A stretch of DNA of 63,762 nt. Origin: Microcystis novacekii Mn_MB_F_20050700_S1 (lineage in GTDB: Bacteria; Cyanobacteriota; Cyanobacteriia; Cyanobacteriales; Microcystaceae). Positions within the stretch are counted from its first letter, which is position 1. Every line of letters starts with the position of its first letter. The notes under the pieces were generated by a model that saw only the letters and a program-made list of their open reading frames with translations, was not told the DNA's origin and searched no databases. A program made the translations under genes and the position numbers. Of the stretch, positions 54,752 through 63,537 are shown piece by piece. Location of the stretch: positions 1 to 63,762 of the forward strand of contig SFAU01000006.1 in the NCBI GenBank assembly GCA_007096045.1, in the 5' to 3' direction.

Positions 54752-56551
54752 TTAAAAATTACCGTGATTTTGGATGGCAGTTTCTAATTTTGCCACCACT
54801 TCCTCAACGCTAATTACTCCTAAATCGCCCGTGGCACGGGTGCGAATACTTAAACTATTACTTTCCATTTCTTTGGCCCCCACCACTGCCATCACGGGTA
54901 TTTTTGCAGTTTCAGCATTGCGAATCATTTTACCCAAACGTTCGCCACTGGTATCGGTTTCGGCGCGAATTCCTAACAACTGCATTTTCGCTGTCACCTC
55001 TTTCGCGTAATCCAATTGACTATCACTAACCGGTAATAATCGTATCTGGACAGGGGCTAACCAAAGAGGAAAATCCCCCGCGTATTCTTCGATTAAAATA
55101 CCGATTAAACGTTCCAAAGAACCAAAGGGTGCGCGATGAATCATCACCGGACGTTTACGATTACCATCTTCGGCAACGTATTCTAGTTCAAAACGTTCGG
55201 GTAAATTATAATCTACCTGTACCGTTCCTAACTGCCATTCTCTTTCGAGGGCATCTTGGAAAATAAAGTCTAATTTTGGACCATAAAAAGCCGCTTCTCC
55301 AGGAGCTTCAAAATAATCCATCCCCAAAGTTTGCACTGCTTTTCTAATCGCTGATTGTGCCTTTTCCCAAGCTTCATCGGAACCGATATACTTATCCGAT
55401 TCGGGGTCACGAAAACTCAATCGCGCCTTAAAATTCTTTAATTGTAAACTCTTAAACACCGTCAAAATTAAATCAACAACGCTTAAAAATTCCTTGTCCA
55501 ATTGTTCGGGAGTGACAAACAAATGGGAATCATCGACGGTAAAACCGCGAACTCTAGTTAATCCTCCCAATTCTCCCGATTGTTCGTAACGATAAACTGT
55601 CCCAAATTCTGCCAAACGCATCGGCAATTCCCGATAGGATCTCAAATCACTTTTATAGATTTGAATATGAAAAGGACAGTTCATCGGTTTGAGTACAAAT
55701 CCTATTTCCTTACTAGCAGATTCCCCATCGTCTGCCATCATGGGAAACATATCTTCTTTGTACTTTTGCCAGTGACCGGAAATTTTAAACAAATCGACGC
55801 GAGCAATATGGGGAGTAACTACGGGTAAATAACCGCGTTTTAACTGTTCTTTTTTGAGAAAATCTTCTAACAAAGAACGAATTAAAGTTCCTTTCGGTGT
55901 CCATAAAGGCAACCCCGGCCCGACAGAATCAGAGAAAATAAATAAACCTAATTCTTTGCCTAATTTCCGATGGTCGCGTTTCAGTGCCTCTTCCTTACGG
56001 CGCTTGTATTCGGCTAATTGTTGGGGATTTTCCCAGGCTGTACCGTAAATGCGCTGTAATTGGGCTTTATTCTCATCCCCGCGCCAATAAGCACCCGCTA
56101 CCGTCTCTAATTCGATCGCCTTAACGTCTAGTTCACTTGTATTATCTAGGTGCGGACCAGCGCACAAATCCCACCAAGCGTCCCCAAGATGATAGAGGGT
56201 GATGGGTTCTTGAATTCCCGCCAGAATTTCCAGCTTATAGGGTTCATTAATCGCTTTAATGCGCTTTTCCGCTTCTTCCCGAGAAACTTCCTCGCGCATC
56301 ACCGGCAGTTTTTTATTGATAATTTTGACCATCTCTTTTTTGATGTCCTTGAGATCCTTATCGGTAAAAGGTTCCGGCACATCAAAATCGTAGTAAAATC
56401 CGGTTTCAGTCCAAGGCCCGATAGTAACTTGAGCTTTCGGGAATAATTTCTGCACCGCCATGGCCATAACATGGGAGGTGGTGTGACGAATGCGCTTGAG
56501 GTGGTCGGATTCGCTGGTTTTCGGTAGTTTAATCGGGGCTTGGTTATCCAT
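54752..56551 (-). CDS. thrS: Threonyl-tRNA synthetase, form without TGS domain
   Basis: Charges tRNA-Thr. The 599-residue enzyme starts directly before the editing domain (HLKRIRHTTSHVMAMAVQKL, then CAGPHLDNTSELD for the HxxxH/C editing metal site), so the N-terminal TGS domain of the ~640-residue form is missing. The class II core has the zinc/substrate segment PMNCPFHIQIYK, motif 2 TVYRYEQSGELGGLTRVRGF and the anticodon domain at the end. The first 19 codons plus six upstream bases are duplicated exactly at 57846-57908; the gene's original upstream region seems to have been separated from it. Confidence 0.95.
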   Translation of the reverse strand: MDNQAPIKLPKTSESDHLKRIRHTTSHVMAMAVQKLFPKAQVTIGPWTETGFYYDFDVPEPFTDKDLKDIKKEMVKIINKKLPVMREEVSREEAEKRIKAINEPYKLEILAGIQEPITLYHLGDAWWDLCAGPHLDNTSELDVKAIELETVAGAYWRGDENKAQLQRIYGTAWENPQQLAEYKRRKEEALKRDHRKLGKELGLFIFSDSVGPGLPLWTPKGTLIRSLLEDFLKKEQLKRGYLPVVTPHIARVDLFKISGHWQKYKEDMFPMMADDGESASKEIGFVLKPMNCPFHIQIYKSDLRSYRELPMRLAEFGTVYRYEQSGELGGLTRVRGFTVDDSHLFVTPEQLDKEFLSVVDLILTVFKSLQLKNFKARLSFRDPESDKYIGSDEAWEKAQSAIRKAVQTLGMDYFEAPGEAAFYGPKLDFIFQDALEREWQLGTVQVDYNLPERFELEYVAEDGNRKRPVMIHRAPFGSLERLIGILIEEYAGDFPLWLAPVQIRLLPVSDSQLDYAKEVTAKMQLLGIRAETDTSGERLGKMIRNAETAKIPVMAVVGAKEMESNSLSIRTRATGDLGVISVEEVVAKLETAIQNHGNF

Positions 56552-56557
56552 ATCTCT
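56495..56557. repeat. 63-bp direct repeat, left copy (thrS 5' end)
   Basis: CTTGAGGTGGTCGGATTCGC through CTTGGTTATCCATATCTCT, identical at all 63 bases to 57846-57908. It covers the first 19 thrS codons and six bases before the ATG. Confidence 0.97.
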
Positions 56558-56589
56558 ATACTATGCCGTCTCTATCTATCTTACTGTCC

Positions 56590-56630
56590 GGGTGCCTGGT
56601 CTGTCTCGAACAGACCAGGTAGTCACCCCA
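56590..56630 (-). promoter_or_regulatory. Strong hairpin in the thrS leader / after the FkbM gene
   Basis: CCTGGTCTGT (56595-56604) and ACAGACCAGG (56610-56619) form a perfect 10-bp stem with a five-base loop; GGGTG/CACCC extend it past a four-base bulge. On the minus strand it stands between the FkbM stop and the thrS ATG. No T run follows, so it is either a protein-independent 3' end of FkbM or a leader structure of thrS. Confidence 0.55.
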
Positions 56631-56664
56631 AGCGAGAGATAGCGATTAGCCCATCCCCTAGATT

Positions 56665-57498
56665 TTACAAGGCATTGGGAAACCTATAGCCGGTTCGAGC
56701 GATAAAGGACTCTAGATTGCGAAGGGCGAATAAATCCCCATTGTATTGGGATACTCGATCGATGTCTACAGAATACATGGTCTTATTGGCTCCTAATTTA
56801 AAAATTTGAAACCCTCGATCAAGCAGGAATTGAAAGTTTTCTCGAACACTATATTGATAATGCTCCGTATTGGCGGGAATCGATTCAAACATCACCACCT
56901 GACTATTTTGAATCGTTTTTTCCGCTCCTTGAAATACCCATTTTTCATATCCCTCTACATCGATCTTGAGAAGATTGATCGGTACATCGGGAATTACCCG
57001 ATCCAAAGGCTGTTTTTCAACCGCGATCCCTTGATCCGATAGGTGAACCCGACTGCGATCATCCGATTTATTCAAGGCGAAATAAATCGTACCACTACTA
57101 TCTGCCACGGCTAAATTATAAACTTTAATATTGGTGAACTGATTCAATGTCTGATTATCTTTAATAAATTCACACAGTGTTGGATTGGCCTCGAAAGAGA
57201 ATACTTCTCCCTCCGCTCCCACTAATGTGGAAGCTCTTAGGGAGAGCGTACCGATATTCGCCCCTACATCTATCATCCGATCGCTCAGTTTTAAATAATC
57301 TTCCAAAAACCTCTCTTCCCATCGCATACGAGCGGGATCGACCCACAATTGAGCGCTGATACCCGAGGGATTAAATCGAATTTTATAGCCGTTTCTCTGG
57401 ACGATAAATAACTTACATAAACCCGTTCTCATCAAAATTCTAGACAGCAAAAAACGAACGGGGTACTTTTGCTCGGATAAGGTTTTTATTAAAGACAT
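56665..57498 (-). CDS. FkbM-family methyltransferase
   Basis: The 277-residue S-adenosylmethionine-dependent methyltransferase has motif I MIDVGANIGTLSLRA (about 96-110), FSFEANPTLCEFIKDN (motif II), and the family phrase INLLKIDVEGYEKWVFQGAE. FkbM proteins O-methylate sugars or polyketide-like compounds and often sit in surface polysaccharide regions. Here the gene lies alone within a 1.29-kb segment bracketed by the 63-bp thrS repeat, so it looks like an insertion. Confidence 0.9.
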   Translation of the reverse strand: MSLIKTLSEQKYPVRFLLSRILMRTGLCKLFIVQRNGYKIRFNPSGISAQLWVDPARMRWEERFLEDYLKLSDRMIDVGANIGTLSLRASTLVGAEGEVFSFEANPTLCEFIKDNQTLNQFTNIKVYNLAVADSSGTIYFALNKSDDRSRVHLSDQGIAVEKQPLDRVIPDVPINLLKIDVEGYEKWVFQGAEKTIQNSQVVMFESIPANTEHYQYSVRENFQFLLDRGFQIFKLGANKTMYSVDIDRVSQYNGDLFALRNLESFIARTGYRFPNAL

Positions 57499-57743
57499 GG
57501 CTTGAATAGTAGGTCTCCTAGCTTATAGATGAATTTGTGGTTCTTTGTTACCTAGTATGGTTTGATCGGGTGGCATAAATCGACTAAATCCTTATCTGGC
57601 AAGAGACTTAATCGATTAGTCCGTTCTAGATCGAAAACAATTGACAAAAATTGCCGAATGCCCTTCTCTATCTTAAAAGTACCATACCACTTACTCGATG
57701 TCAAAATATCTGAACTTTTTTTCATACATTTGTGTTTTAAATA
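57499..57743. other. Upstream region of the FkbM gene, inside the inserted segment
   Basis: No gene is seen. On the minus strand TTGACA (57704-57699) and TACTTT (57681-57676) are 17 bases apart and could be the FkbM promoter, with a leader of about 170 bases. Confidence 0.4.
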
Positions 57744-57772
57744 CTAAAAGCTTTGCTTTGCAAAGCTTTTAG
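57744..57772. repeat. Perfect 13-bp-stem palindrome
   Basis: CTAAAAGCTTTGC, loop TTT, GCAAAGCTTTTAG. It stands inside the inserted segment. On the minus strand it encodes the end of the chimeric thrS-duplicate reading frame and supplies its TAG stop. Confidence 0.8.
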
Positions 57773-57908
57773 GTATCAGTTGATTTGTTCTGTGTCCATG
57801 GAAGGGCTTGACTATAGCCAGCGATCGCTTGATAATAAAAGCATACTTGAGGTGGTCGGATTCGCTGGTTTTCGGTAGTTTAATCGGGGCTTGGTTATCC
57901 ATATCTCT
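57744..57908 (-). pseudogene. Orphan copy of the thrS 5' end running into a chimeric small ORF
   Basis: The right copy of the 63-bp repeat (57846-57908) contains ATG 57902 and 19 thrS codons; reading continues in frame for 33 further codons (YAFIIKRSLAIVKPFHGHR and onward) to TAG at 57744. This copy presumably marks where thrS originally began, still next to its old upstream region (57909-58036). The product, if made, would be a 52-residue peptide without catalytic parts. Confidence 0.75.
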
Positions 57909-58036
57909 TCAATTTACACCTTCTCTATTCTCTATTTTAATAGTAAAAGGAGTCTTTAGTCAGGAAAAAAAGCAAGATAGATATCAATGCCATTTCCCCT
58001 CATCTCTAACCTCTAAACCCTCATCTCTATTTCTCG

Positions 58037-58957
58037 ATGAAAAAACTAATTTTATCCTGTTTATTTTTGGGATTGGTTGCTTGTAATCCCTCGGTTAACA
58101 CCACCGATAACCAAAAACCCAAGGTAATCTCCACCAGCACAATTATCGCCGATTTAACCGCACGAGTGGGCGGTGAAGAAATTGACCATCAAGACATTTT
58201 AAAACCGGGGGATGATCCCCACGTTTATGAACCAGTTCCCGCCGATAGTGTGGCTTTAGAAAAAGCCGATTTAATTCTCTATAACGGTTATAATCTCGAA
58301 CCGGGTTTAATTAAAATGATCAATTCTACGGGAATTAAAGCTAAAAAAGTGGCTGTGGGAGAAGCAATCAAGCCTTTACAACTGGAAAAAGAGGGGCAGA
58401 AAGTCCCCGATCCCCACGTTTGGGGTTCGGCTAAAAATGGTATAATTATGGTGGAAAAAATCCGAGATCAATTGATTGAATTAAGTCCCGAAGATAAAGA
58501 AATTTTTACTGAAAATGCCGCCCAATTAATCAGGGAATTAGAAAATCTTGATCGCTGGATTACTGCGGCTATTGAAACTATCCCCCCTTCCCAAAGACAA
58601 TTAGTCACCACTCATGACGCTTTTCAGTATTATGCTCATGCCTACGGTTTAAAAGTAGCGGGAACTTTAATTGGCATTAGTACCGAAGAACAACCAAGCG
58701 CCCAAACAGTGAAAAATTTAGCCGATGCTATTAGAAATCTCCAGGTTCCTGCTATCTTTGCCGAGACGACTATTAATCCCACTTTAATTACCACTGTAGC
58801 CGAAGAAGCGGGAGTAAAATTAGCACCACAACAATTATATTCTGATTCGATCGGCGCAGTGGGTACTGGAGGGGATAGTTATGTAAAAATGCTGAAAGAA
58901 AATACTCGATCGATCGTGGAATCTTTAGGAGGAAAAGTCCCCCAAGAAGGTCAATAG
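58037..58957 (+). CDS. Metal ABC transporter substrate-binding lipoprotein, MntC/ZnuA family
   Basis: The 306-residue protein starts with a lipoprotein signal (LFLGLVAC, Cys16). Metal ligands of the cluster A-I family are visible: His in DDPHVYEP, His in PDPHVWGS, Glu in FAETTINP and Asp in YSDSIG. The His-rich loop of zinc-type ZnuA is absent, so manganese is the more likely cargo. No permease or ATPase gene is adjacent. It captures metal at the outer face of the plasma membrane. Confidence 0.9.
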   Translation: MKKLILSCLFLGLVACNPSVNTTDNQKPKVISTSTIIADLTARVGGEEIDHQDILKPGDDPHVYEPVPADSVALEKADLILYNGYNLEPGLIKMINSTGIKAKKVAVGEAIKPLQLEKEGQKVPDPHVWGSAKNGIIMVEKIRDQLIELSPEDKEIFTENAAQLIRELENLDRWITAAIETIPPSQRQLVTTHDAFQYYAHAYGLKVAGTLIGISTEEQPSAQTVKNLADAIRNLQVPAIFAETTINPTLITTVAEEAGVKLAPQQLYSDSIGAVGTGGDSYVKMLKENTRSIVESLGGKVPQEGQ

Positions 58958-59259
58958 ACCTCTGGTAAAAATCAAAAAATTGTCGTTAGAGTCAGGAGTT
59001 AGGAAAGCAGAAATACCGACAATCAGCAATTATCAGTGACTTTTAGATGATGACAAATGGATCAGCAGCTGCCTGTAAGCATCCCACCGAAAAGCTAATG
59101 CGCGGGGGGTTTGGGGGCGGCGCCACGCCCCCAACGGGGGGTTTGGGGGGTAGAACCCCCCAAAAGCTTGGATTGAGGGAAAAAATCGAAAGTAACGACC
59201 GACTTTAGCAGAGAGTTTCCCCTTACAAATCCCAACTTAGTAGATTTACAAAGCGGGGT
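58958..59259. other. Intergenic region containing the two-hairpin element
   Basis: Apart from the element at 59074-59208 nothing is recognised. The gap separates the metal-binding lipoprotein from the convergent CobW gene. Confidence 0.6.
59074..59208. repeat. Two-hairpin intergenic element, compact copy
   Basis: TGTAAGCATCCCACCGAAAA, then hairpin GGGGGCG-GCGCCA-CGCCCCC, then hairpin GGGGGGT-AGA-ACCCCCC, then CAAAAGCTTGGATTGA. It matches 46168-46441 at both ends but has no tandem repeat array between the hairpins. Confidence 0.85.
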
Positions 59260-60339
59260 TTATTTCCCAAATCCTTTACCGCGATTGACAGCAGGTAAAA
59301 TGAGACAATTGTTAATCTGTTCTTTTAGGGTTTCATGATCGAGATTTTGACCGATAAGAACTAGCTGATTTTTGGGACTACCTTTCCAGTCATCATCTTC
59401 GAGAGTAAAACGTTTACCACTGAGGTGGAAAATATGACGTTTAGGACTCTCATCAAACCAGAGAATACCCTTAGCGCGGAAAACGCTTTCTGGTAACTGA
59501 TTATCGAGGAAATATTGGAACTTCCGAATCGAAAAAGGTTGGTCACTAGCAAAGGAAATAGAAGTAAATCCATCCACCTCTAAATGATTGGAATGGTCGT
59601 GATGATCATGATCATGATCGTGATCGCAATGGTCGTGATCGTGGTCGTGGTGATGATGGTCGTGGTGTTCTTCTTCTGTGTCGAAATATTTATCCGATTC
59701 AAATAGTCCGACGCTGAGAATTAAGGGTAAAGGAACCTGACTTTTGCTAGTACGAAGAATTCTCGCTCCTTGCTTCATGTCCCGGATTCTTATTTCTAAA
59801 GAATCCACATCCCCTTCATCCACTAGATCGGTTTTATTGAGAACAATAATATCACCGTAGGTGATTTGACTTAAGGCCGCTTGCGAGTTGAATAAATCGA
59901 GACTAAAATTGGCACAATCTACCATAGTGACAATGGAATCTAAACGGGTCATTTCCCGTAATTCCGTCCCTAAAAAGGTTAAAGCTACCGGTAAAGGATC
60001 GGCTAATCCCGTGGTTTCTACGACTAAATAATCGATTTTTTCGGGACGTTCGAGAACTTTATAAACTGCTTGAATCAAATCCTCGTTAATCGTGCAGCAA
60101 ATACAGCCATTATTTAATTCTACCATGCTGTCATCACTGCTGATAATCAGTTCGTTATCGATACCGATTTCACCAAATTCATTGACAAGAACAGCAGTTT
60201 TTAATCCCTGTTGATTGCTGAGAATATGATTGAGGAGAGTAGTCTTACCACTACCAAGAAAACCAGTAATAATTGTTACCGGTAGCCCTTTTTTTGGCAC
60301 TGACATCGTGTTAATAGCTTGTGATTCGACGGTTTGCAT
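59260..60339 (-). CDS. CobW/COG0523 GTPase with His-rich metal-binding loop
   Basis: A 359-residue metal chaperone-type GTPase. P-loop GFLGSGKTT (26-34), the CxCC metal motif NGCICCTINEDL (about 77-88), TTGLADP and NKTDLVD are present, followed by an extended His/Asp loop (about 220-250: HHDHHHHDHDHDHCDHDHDH) and the C-terminal CobW domain (KGILWFDESPKRHIFHLSGK). Such proteins insert zinc or cobalt into client enzymes, often under zinc shortage. Its location near a metal-binding lipoprotein suggests a metal-homeostasis neighbourhood, though the genes converge. Confidence 0.92.
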   Translation of the reverse strand: MQTVESQAINTMSVPKKGLPVTIITGFLGSGKTTLLNHILSNQQGLKTAVLVNEFGEIGIDNELIISSDDSMVELNNGCICCTINEDLIQAVYKVLERPEKIDYLVVETTGLADPLPVALTFLGTELREMTRLDSIVTMVDCANFSLDLFNSQAALSQITYGDIIVLNKTDLVDEGDVDSLEIRIRDMKQGARILRTSKSQVPLPLILSVGLFESDKYFDTEEEHHDHHHHDHDHDHCDHDHDHDHHDHSNHLEVDGFTSISFASDQPFSIRKFQYFLDNQLPESVFRAKGILWFDESPKRHIFHLSGKRFTLEDDDWKGSPKNQLVLIGQNLDHETLKEQINNCLILPAVNRGKGFGK

Positions 60340-60441
60340 AATGATTTGGGGGTAAGTATTCTGTCACTAAAAAGCGATTTTTCGGGATGAGATGGCTAGT
60401 TTTTCTCGATCGAACAGTCTCCACTCGATCGCCGACTATTT

Positions 60442-60879
60442 TTATTGTAGATATTTTTGCACCACATCCCATCCTGTTAGGCTAACAAAAAGAAAACCAA
60501 GAAACAATAAAAGATTAGTGCCGATGTGGAGAGACCGCGCTAGGGGTGGACGGGTTGTAATGTTCAGGCCGCTAATTGCCGAAACAAAAACCAGAAAAAC
60601 CACCGATAAACCCGCTATCAGGTGGGAAGAGTGACCTAAACTGCCATAATGACCGATTGTTCCCACTAATCCGATGACCAGCAGAATTAAGACCAAAGCA
60701 ACCATGATCAGGCCGCTGACCAGATGAAAGGATCTTAACCATTTTGGTCGAGATTGGCCCGCAAGTCGTCGATAACCCATGTTTACCCCCGAAACCGCTA
60801 GTAAAAAATAGGCAAAGAGGGAAAATCCCATCGACCAAGCGGCAATTTTCCATAACCAGAGAAAGGAGGGGAGATTCAT
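60442..60879 (-). CDS. DUF4079 membrane protein
   Basis: ATG 60879 (MNLPSFLWLWKIAAW) is preferred; an upstream in-frame start would add 22 polar residues and overlap the divergent gene. The 145-residue protein has four membrane helices (about 8-28, 47-67, 82-102 and 123-141) with His residues in them (RSFHLVSGLIM, SHLIAGLSV, LHIGTNLLL), as in the cyanobacterial DUF4079 family, which resembles cytochrome b561-type proteins. Heme binding is plausible but unproven. Confidence 0.82.
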   Translation of the reverse strand: MNLPSFLWLWKIAAWSMGFSLFAYFLLAVSGVNMGYRRLAGQSRPKWLRSFHLVSGLIMVALVLILLVIGLVGTIGHYGSLGHSSHLIAGLSVVFLVFVSAISGLNITTRPPLARSLHIGTNLLLFLGFLFVSLTGWDVVQKYLQ

Positions 60880-60967
60880 AGGGGTGGGATTATTGTTAGC
60901 AAGGAAAGGGACGACCGATCGTGTTAATTTAAGTTTACTGGACAAAAATCAGCAAGTTAGGGCTAAT

Positions 60968-63520
60968 ATGTCTCATCTCACCATCGACACAGAAAATAAT
61001 CAGCGTCAACCCTTTGAGTTACCCGGGGCTAAACCCCATTATAACCCCGATCGACCCGGACAAGTTAATCATATTTTTCTCGATTTAATTATTGATATTC
61101 CTCAGCAAAGTTTTCAGGGCAGCTGTCAGATTACCCTCACTCCCATTCGTCAGGGAATTAGCAGTTTAACCCTGGATGCGGTGAATTTAAATATTAATTC
61201 TGTGTTCATTGAAGGTATCAGTCAACCCTTTGACTATGATCGTTCTCTCCTGACCATTCATCTGCTGCAACCCACTACTGATAAACCGATTATTCTCACG
61301 ATTAATTATCAGGTTAACCAACCGCAACGGGGATTATATTTTATTGCCCCCGACGAATACTATCCCGACAAACCGATGCAAGTTTGGACCCAGGGAGAAG
61401 ATGAAGATTCTCGCTTTTGGTTTCCCTGTTTTGATTACCCCGGCCAATTGGCCACTTCCGAAATTCGGGTTAAAATTCCCCAACCCTATATGGCTATTTC
61501 TAACGGGGAATTAATCTCGGTGGAACCCGTTGGTGAAGACAGAATTTATCACTGGTCACAAAAGCAAATTCATCCCACCTATTTAATGACTCTTGCGGTG
61601 GGAGATTTTGCCGAATTATGCGACTCATGGAATGGTGTTCCTGTTACTTATTATGTGGAAAAAGGACGGGAAGAAGAGGGACAAAGAAGTATGGGTAAAA
61701 CTCCCCGCATGATCGAGTTTTTTAGTCAAAAGTTTGGTTATCCCTATCCCTATCCCAAATACGCGCAAGTTTGTGTAGATGATTTTATTTTTGGTGGGAT
61801 GGAAAATACTTCCACCACAATTTTAACCGATCGCTGTTTAATTGATCAAAGAGCAAGTATTGATCATACTTGGACAGAAAGCTTAGTTGCCCATGAATTA
61901 GCTCATCAATGGTTCGGTGATTTACTGGTAATTAAACACTGGTCTCACGCTTGGATTAAAGAGGGAATGGCTTCCTATTCTGAGGTTTTATGGACAGAAT
62001 CGGAATACGGAAAAGAGGCAGCTAGTTATTATTTATTAGGGGAAGCAAGAAGTTATTTAGAAGAAGATACTTCCCGCTATCGTCGTCCGATTGTTACTCA
62101 TGTTTATCGAGAAGCGATCGAACTTTATGATCGTCATCTCTACGAAAAAGGTGCTTGTGTTTATCACATGATCCGCTCTATTTTAGGGGAAGATTTATTC
62201 GGAAAAGCGATTCAGACTTTTGTGCGGGATAATGCCCATAAAACCGTAGAAACTGTGGACTTATTGCGAGCGATCGAAAAAGCGACCGGTTACAATTTAT
62301 TATTTCTCTTCGATCAGTACGTTTATCGCGGTGGTCATCCCGATTATCAGGTGGCCTACAGTTGGGATAATCAGAATAATTTAGCCCAATTAACTGTCAC
62401 CCAAACCCAAGACGAAAAAGAACTATTCGACTTGAAAATTCCCGTCGCTTTTGCCTATCTCAACTCTGATGATCTTACCTACAATCTGCGGATTCACCAA
62501 AAAGAACAAAGTTTCTATTTTCCCCTAGCACAAAAACCAGATTTTGTCAAGTTTGATCGGGGTAATAATTTCCTTAAAACCGTCACTCTTGAGTATCCCA
62601 TAGCCGAATTAAAAGCGCAATTACAACAAGATCCCGATCCGATTTCCCGTATCTATGCAGCGACGGCCATTGCTAAAAAAGGCGGTTTAGAAGCGATCAA
62701 AGCTTTAGGGACATCCCTAGAAAATGATCCTTTTTGGGGGGTGCGTGTGGAGGTAGCTAAACAGTTAGCAACTCTTGGTTTAGATCAGGCAGTTACTGCT
62801 TTAATTAAAGGTTTAAACGACGAAAAAGCACAAGTACGTCGGGCAATTGTCGAGGGATTAAGTGAAATTAAAACCTTAGATAGTTATAACGCGCTTAAAT
62901 CCCGATTAGAAACTGGAGATGCTAGTTATTATGTGGAAGCGGCCACAGCGCGAGGATTAGGAAGCATGGCCGTGGGACAATTGCAAAATCAAGAAGGGGA
63001 AATTATTGAGCTGCTCAATCACATTTTACAGTCAAGAAAGGGGTGGAATGAGGTGGTAAGAGCGGGCGCAATTGGGGGTTTAAGCCAGTTAAAAACCTCG
63101 CCGGCGGCTTTAGAGTCAATTTTGACCTACACGGCTTTAGGCACGCCTCAACCCCTAAGATTAGCCGCTATCCGCGCCCTAGGAGCGATTTCTTCGGGAC
63201 AAACAACGGATAAATTAACCGTAATTTTGGAACGTTTAGAAACTATTGCCAAGGAAACTTTTTTCTTGACGCAGGTGGCAGTGTGTAACGCTTTAGGACA
63301 GATAGAAAATGCCAAAGCTATCGCTATTTTACAAGCTTTGAGCGATCGAACTCCCGATGGTCGTGTGCGTCGTGTAGCGGAGGAAGCAGTACAAAAAGTA
63401 CAGAAAAAATTAGGTTCCGAGAAAGCAATTCAGGAAATTCGCGAGGAATTAGAAAAAATGAAACAGGAAAATCAGGAACTTAAAAGTCGTTTAACCAAAT
63501 TAGAGGCAAAAAATAGTTAA
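60968..63520 (+). CDS. M1-family aminopeptidase with C-terminal HEAT repeats
   Basis: I choose ATG 60968 (MSHLTIDTENNQRQPFELP); a GTG 84 bases upstream would overlap the DUF4079 gene. The 850-residue zinc peptidase has the exopeptidase motif GGMENTST (about 278) and the zinc site HELAHQW (about 309-315) with the third ligand Glu in KEGMASYSEVLW 18 residues later. From about 570 on there are HEAT/PBS-lyase-like repeats (LGTSLENDPFWGVRVEVAKQ, VTALIKGLNDEKAQVRRAIV) and the end is a coiled coil (EELEKMKQENQELKSRLTKL). It trims N-terminal residues from peptides. Confidence 0.92.
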   Translation: MSHLTIDTENNQRQPFELPGAKPHYNPDRPGQVNHIFLDLIIDIPQQSFQGSCQITLTPIRQGISSLTLDAVNLNINSVFIEGISQPFDYDRSLLTIHLLQPTTDKPIILTINYQVNQPQRGLYFIAPDEYYPDKPMQVWTQGEDEDSRFWFPCFDYPGQLATSEIRVKIPQPYMAISNGELISVEPVGEDRIYHWSQKQIHPTYLMTLAVGDFAELCDSWNGVPVTYYVEKGREEEGQRSMGKTPRMIEFFSQKFGYPYPYPKYAQVCVDDFIFGGMENTSTTILTDRCLIDQRASIDHTWTESLVAHELAHQWFGDLLVIKHWSHAWIKEGMASYSEVLWTESEYGKEAASYYLLGEARSYLEEDTSRYRRPIVTHVYREAIELYDRHLYEKGACVYHMIRSILGEDLFGKAIQTFVRDNAHKTVETVDLLRAIEKATGYNLLFLFDQYVYRGGHPDYQVAYSWDNQNNLAQLTVTQTQDEKELFDLKIPVAFAYLNSDDLTYNLRIHQKEQSFYFPLAQKPDFVKFDRGNNFLKTVTLEYPIAELKAQLQQDPDPISRIYAATAIAKKGGLEAIKALGTSLENDPFWGVRVEVAKQLATLGLDQAVTALIKGLNDEKAQVRRAIVEGLSEIKTLDSYNALKSRLETGDASYYVEAATARGLGSMAVGQLQNQEGEIIELLNHILQSRKGWNEVVRAGAIGGLSQLKTSPAALESILTYTALGTPQPLRLAAIRALGAISSGQTTDKLTVILERLETIAKETFFLTQVAVCNALGQIENAKAIAILQALSDRTPDGRVRRVAEEAVQKVQKKLGSEKAIQEIREELEKMKQENQELKSRLTKLEAKNS

Positions 63521-63537
63521 TTAACCTGAGTTATCAG

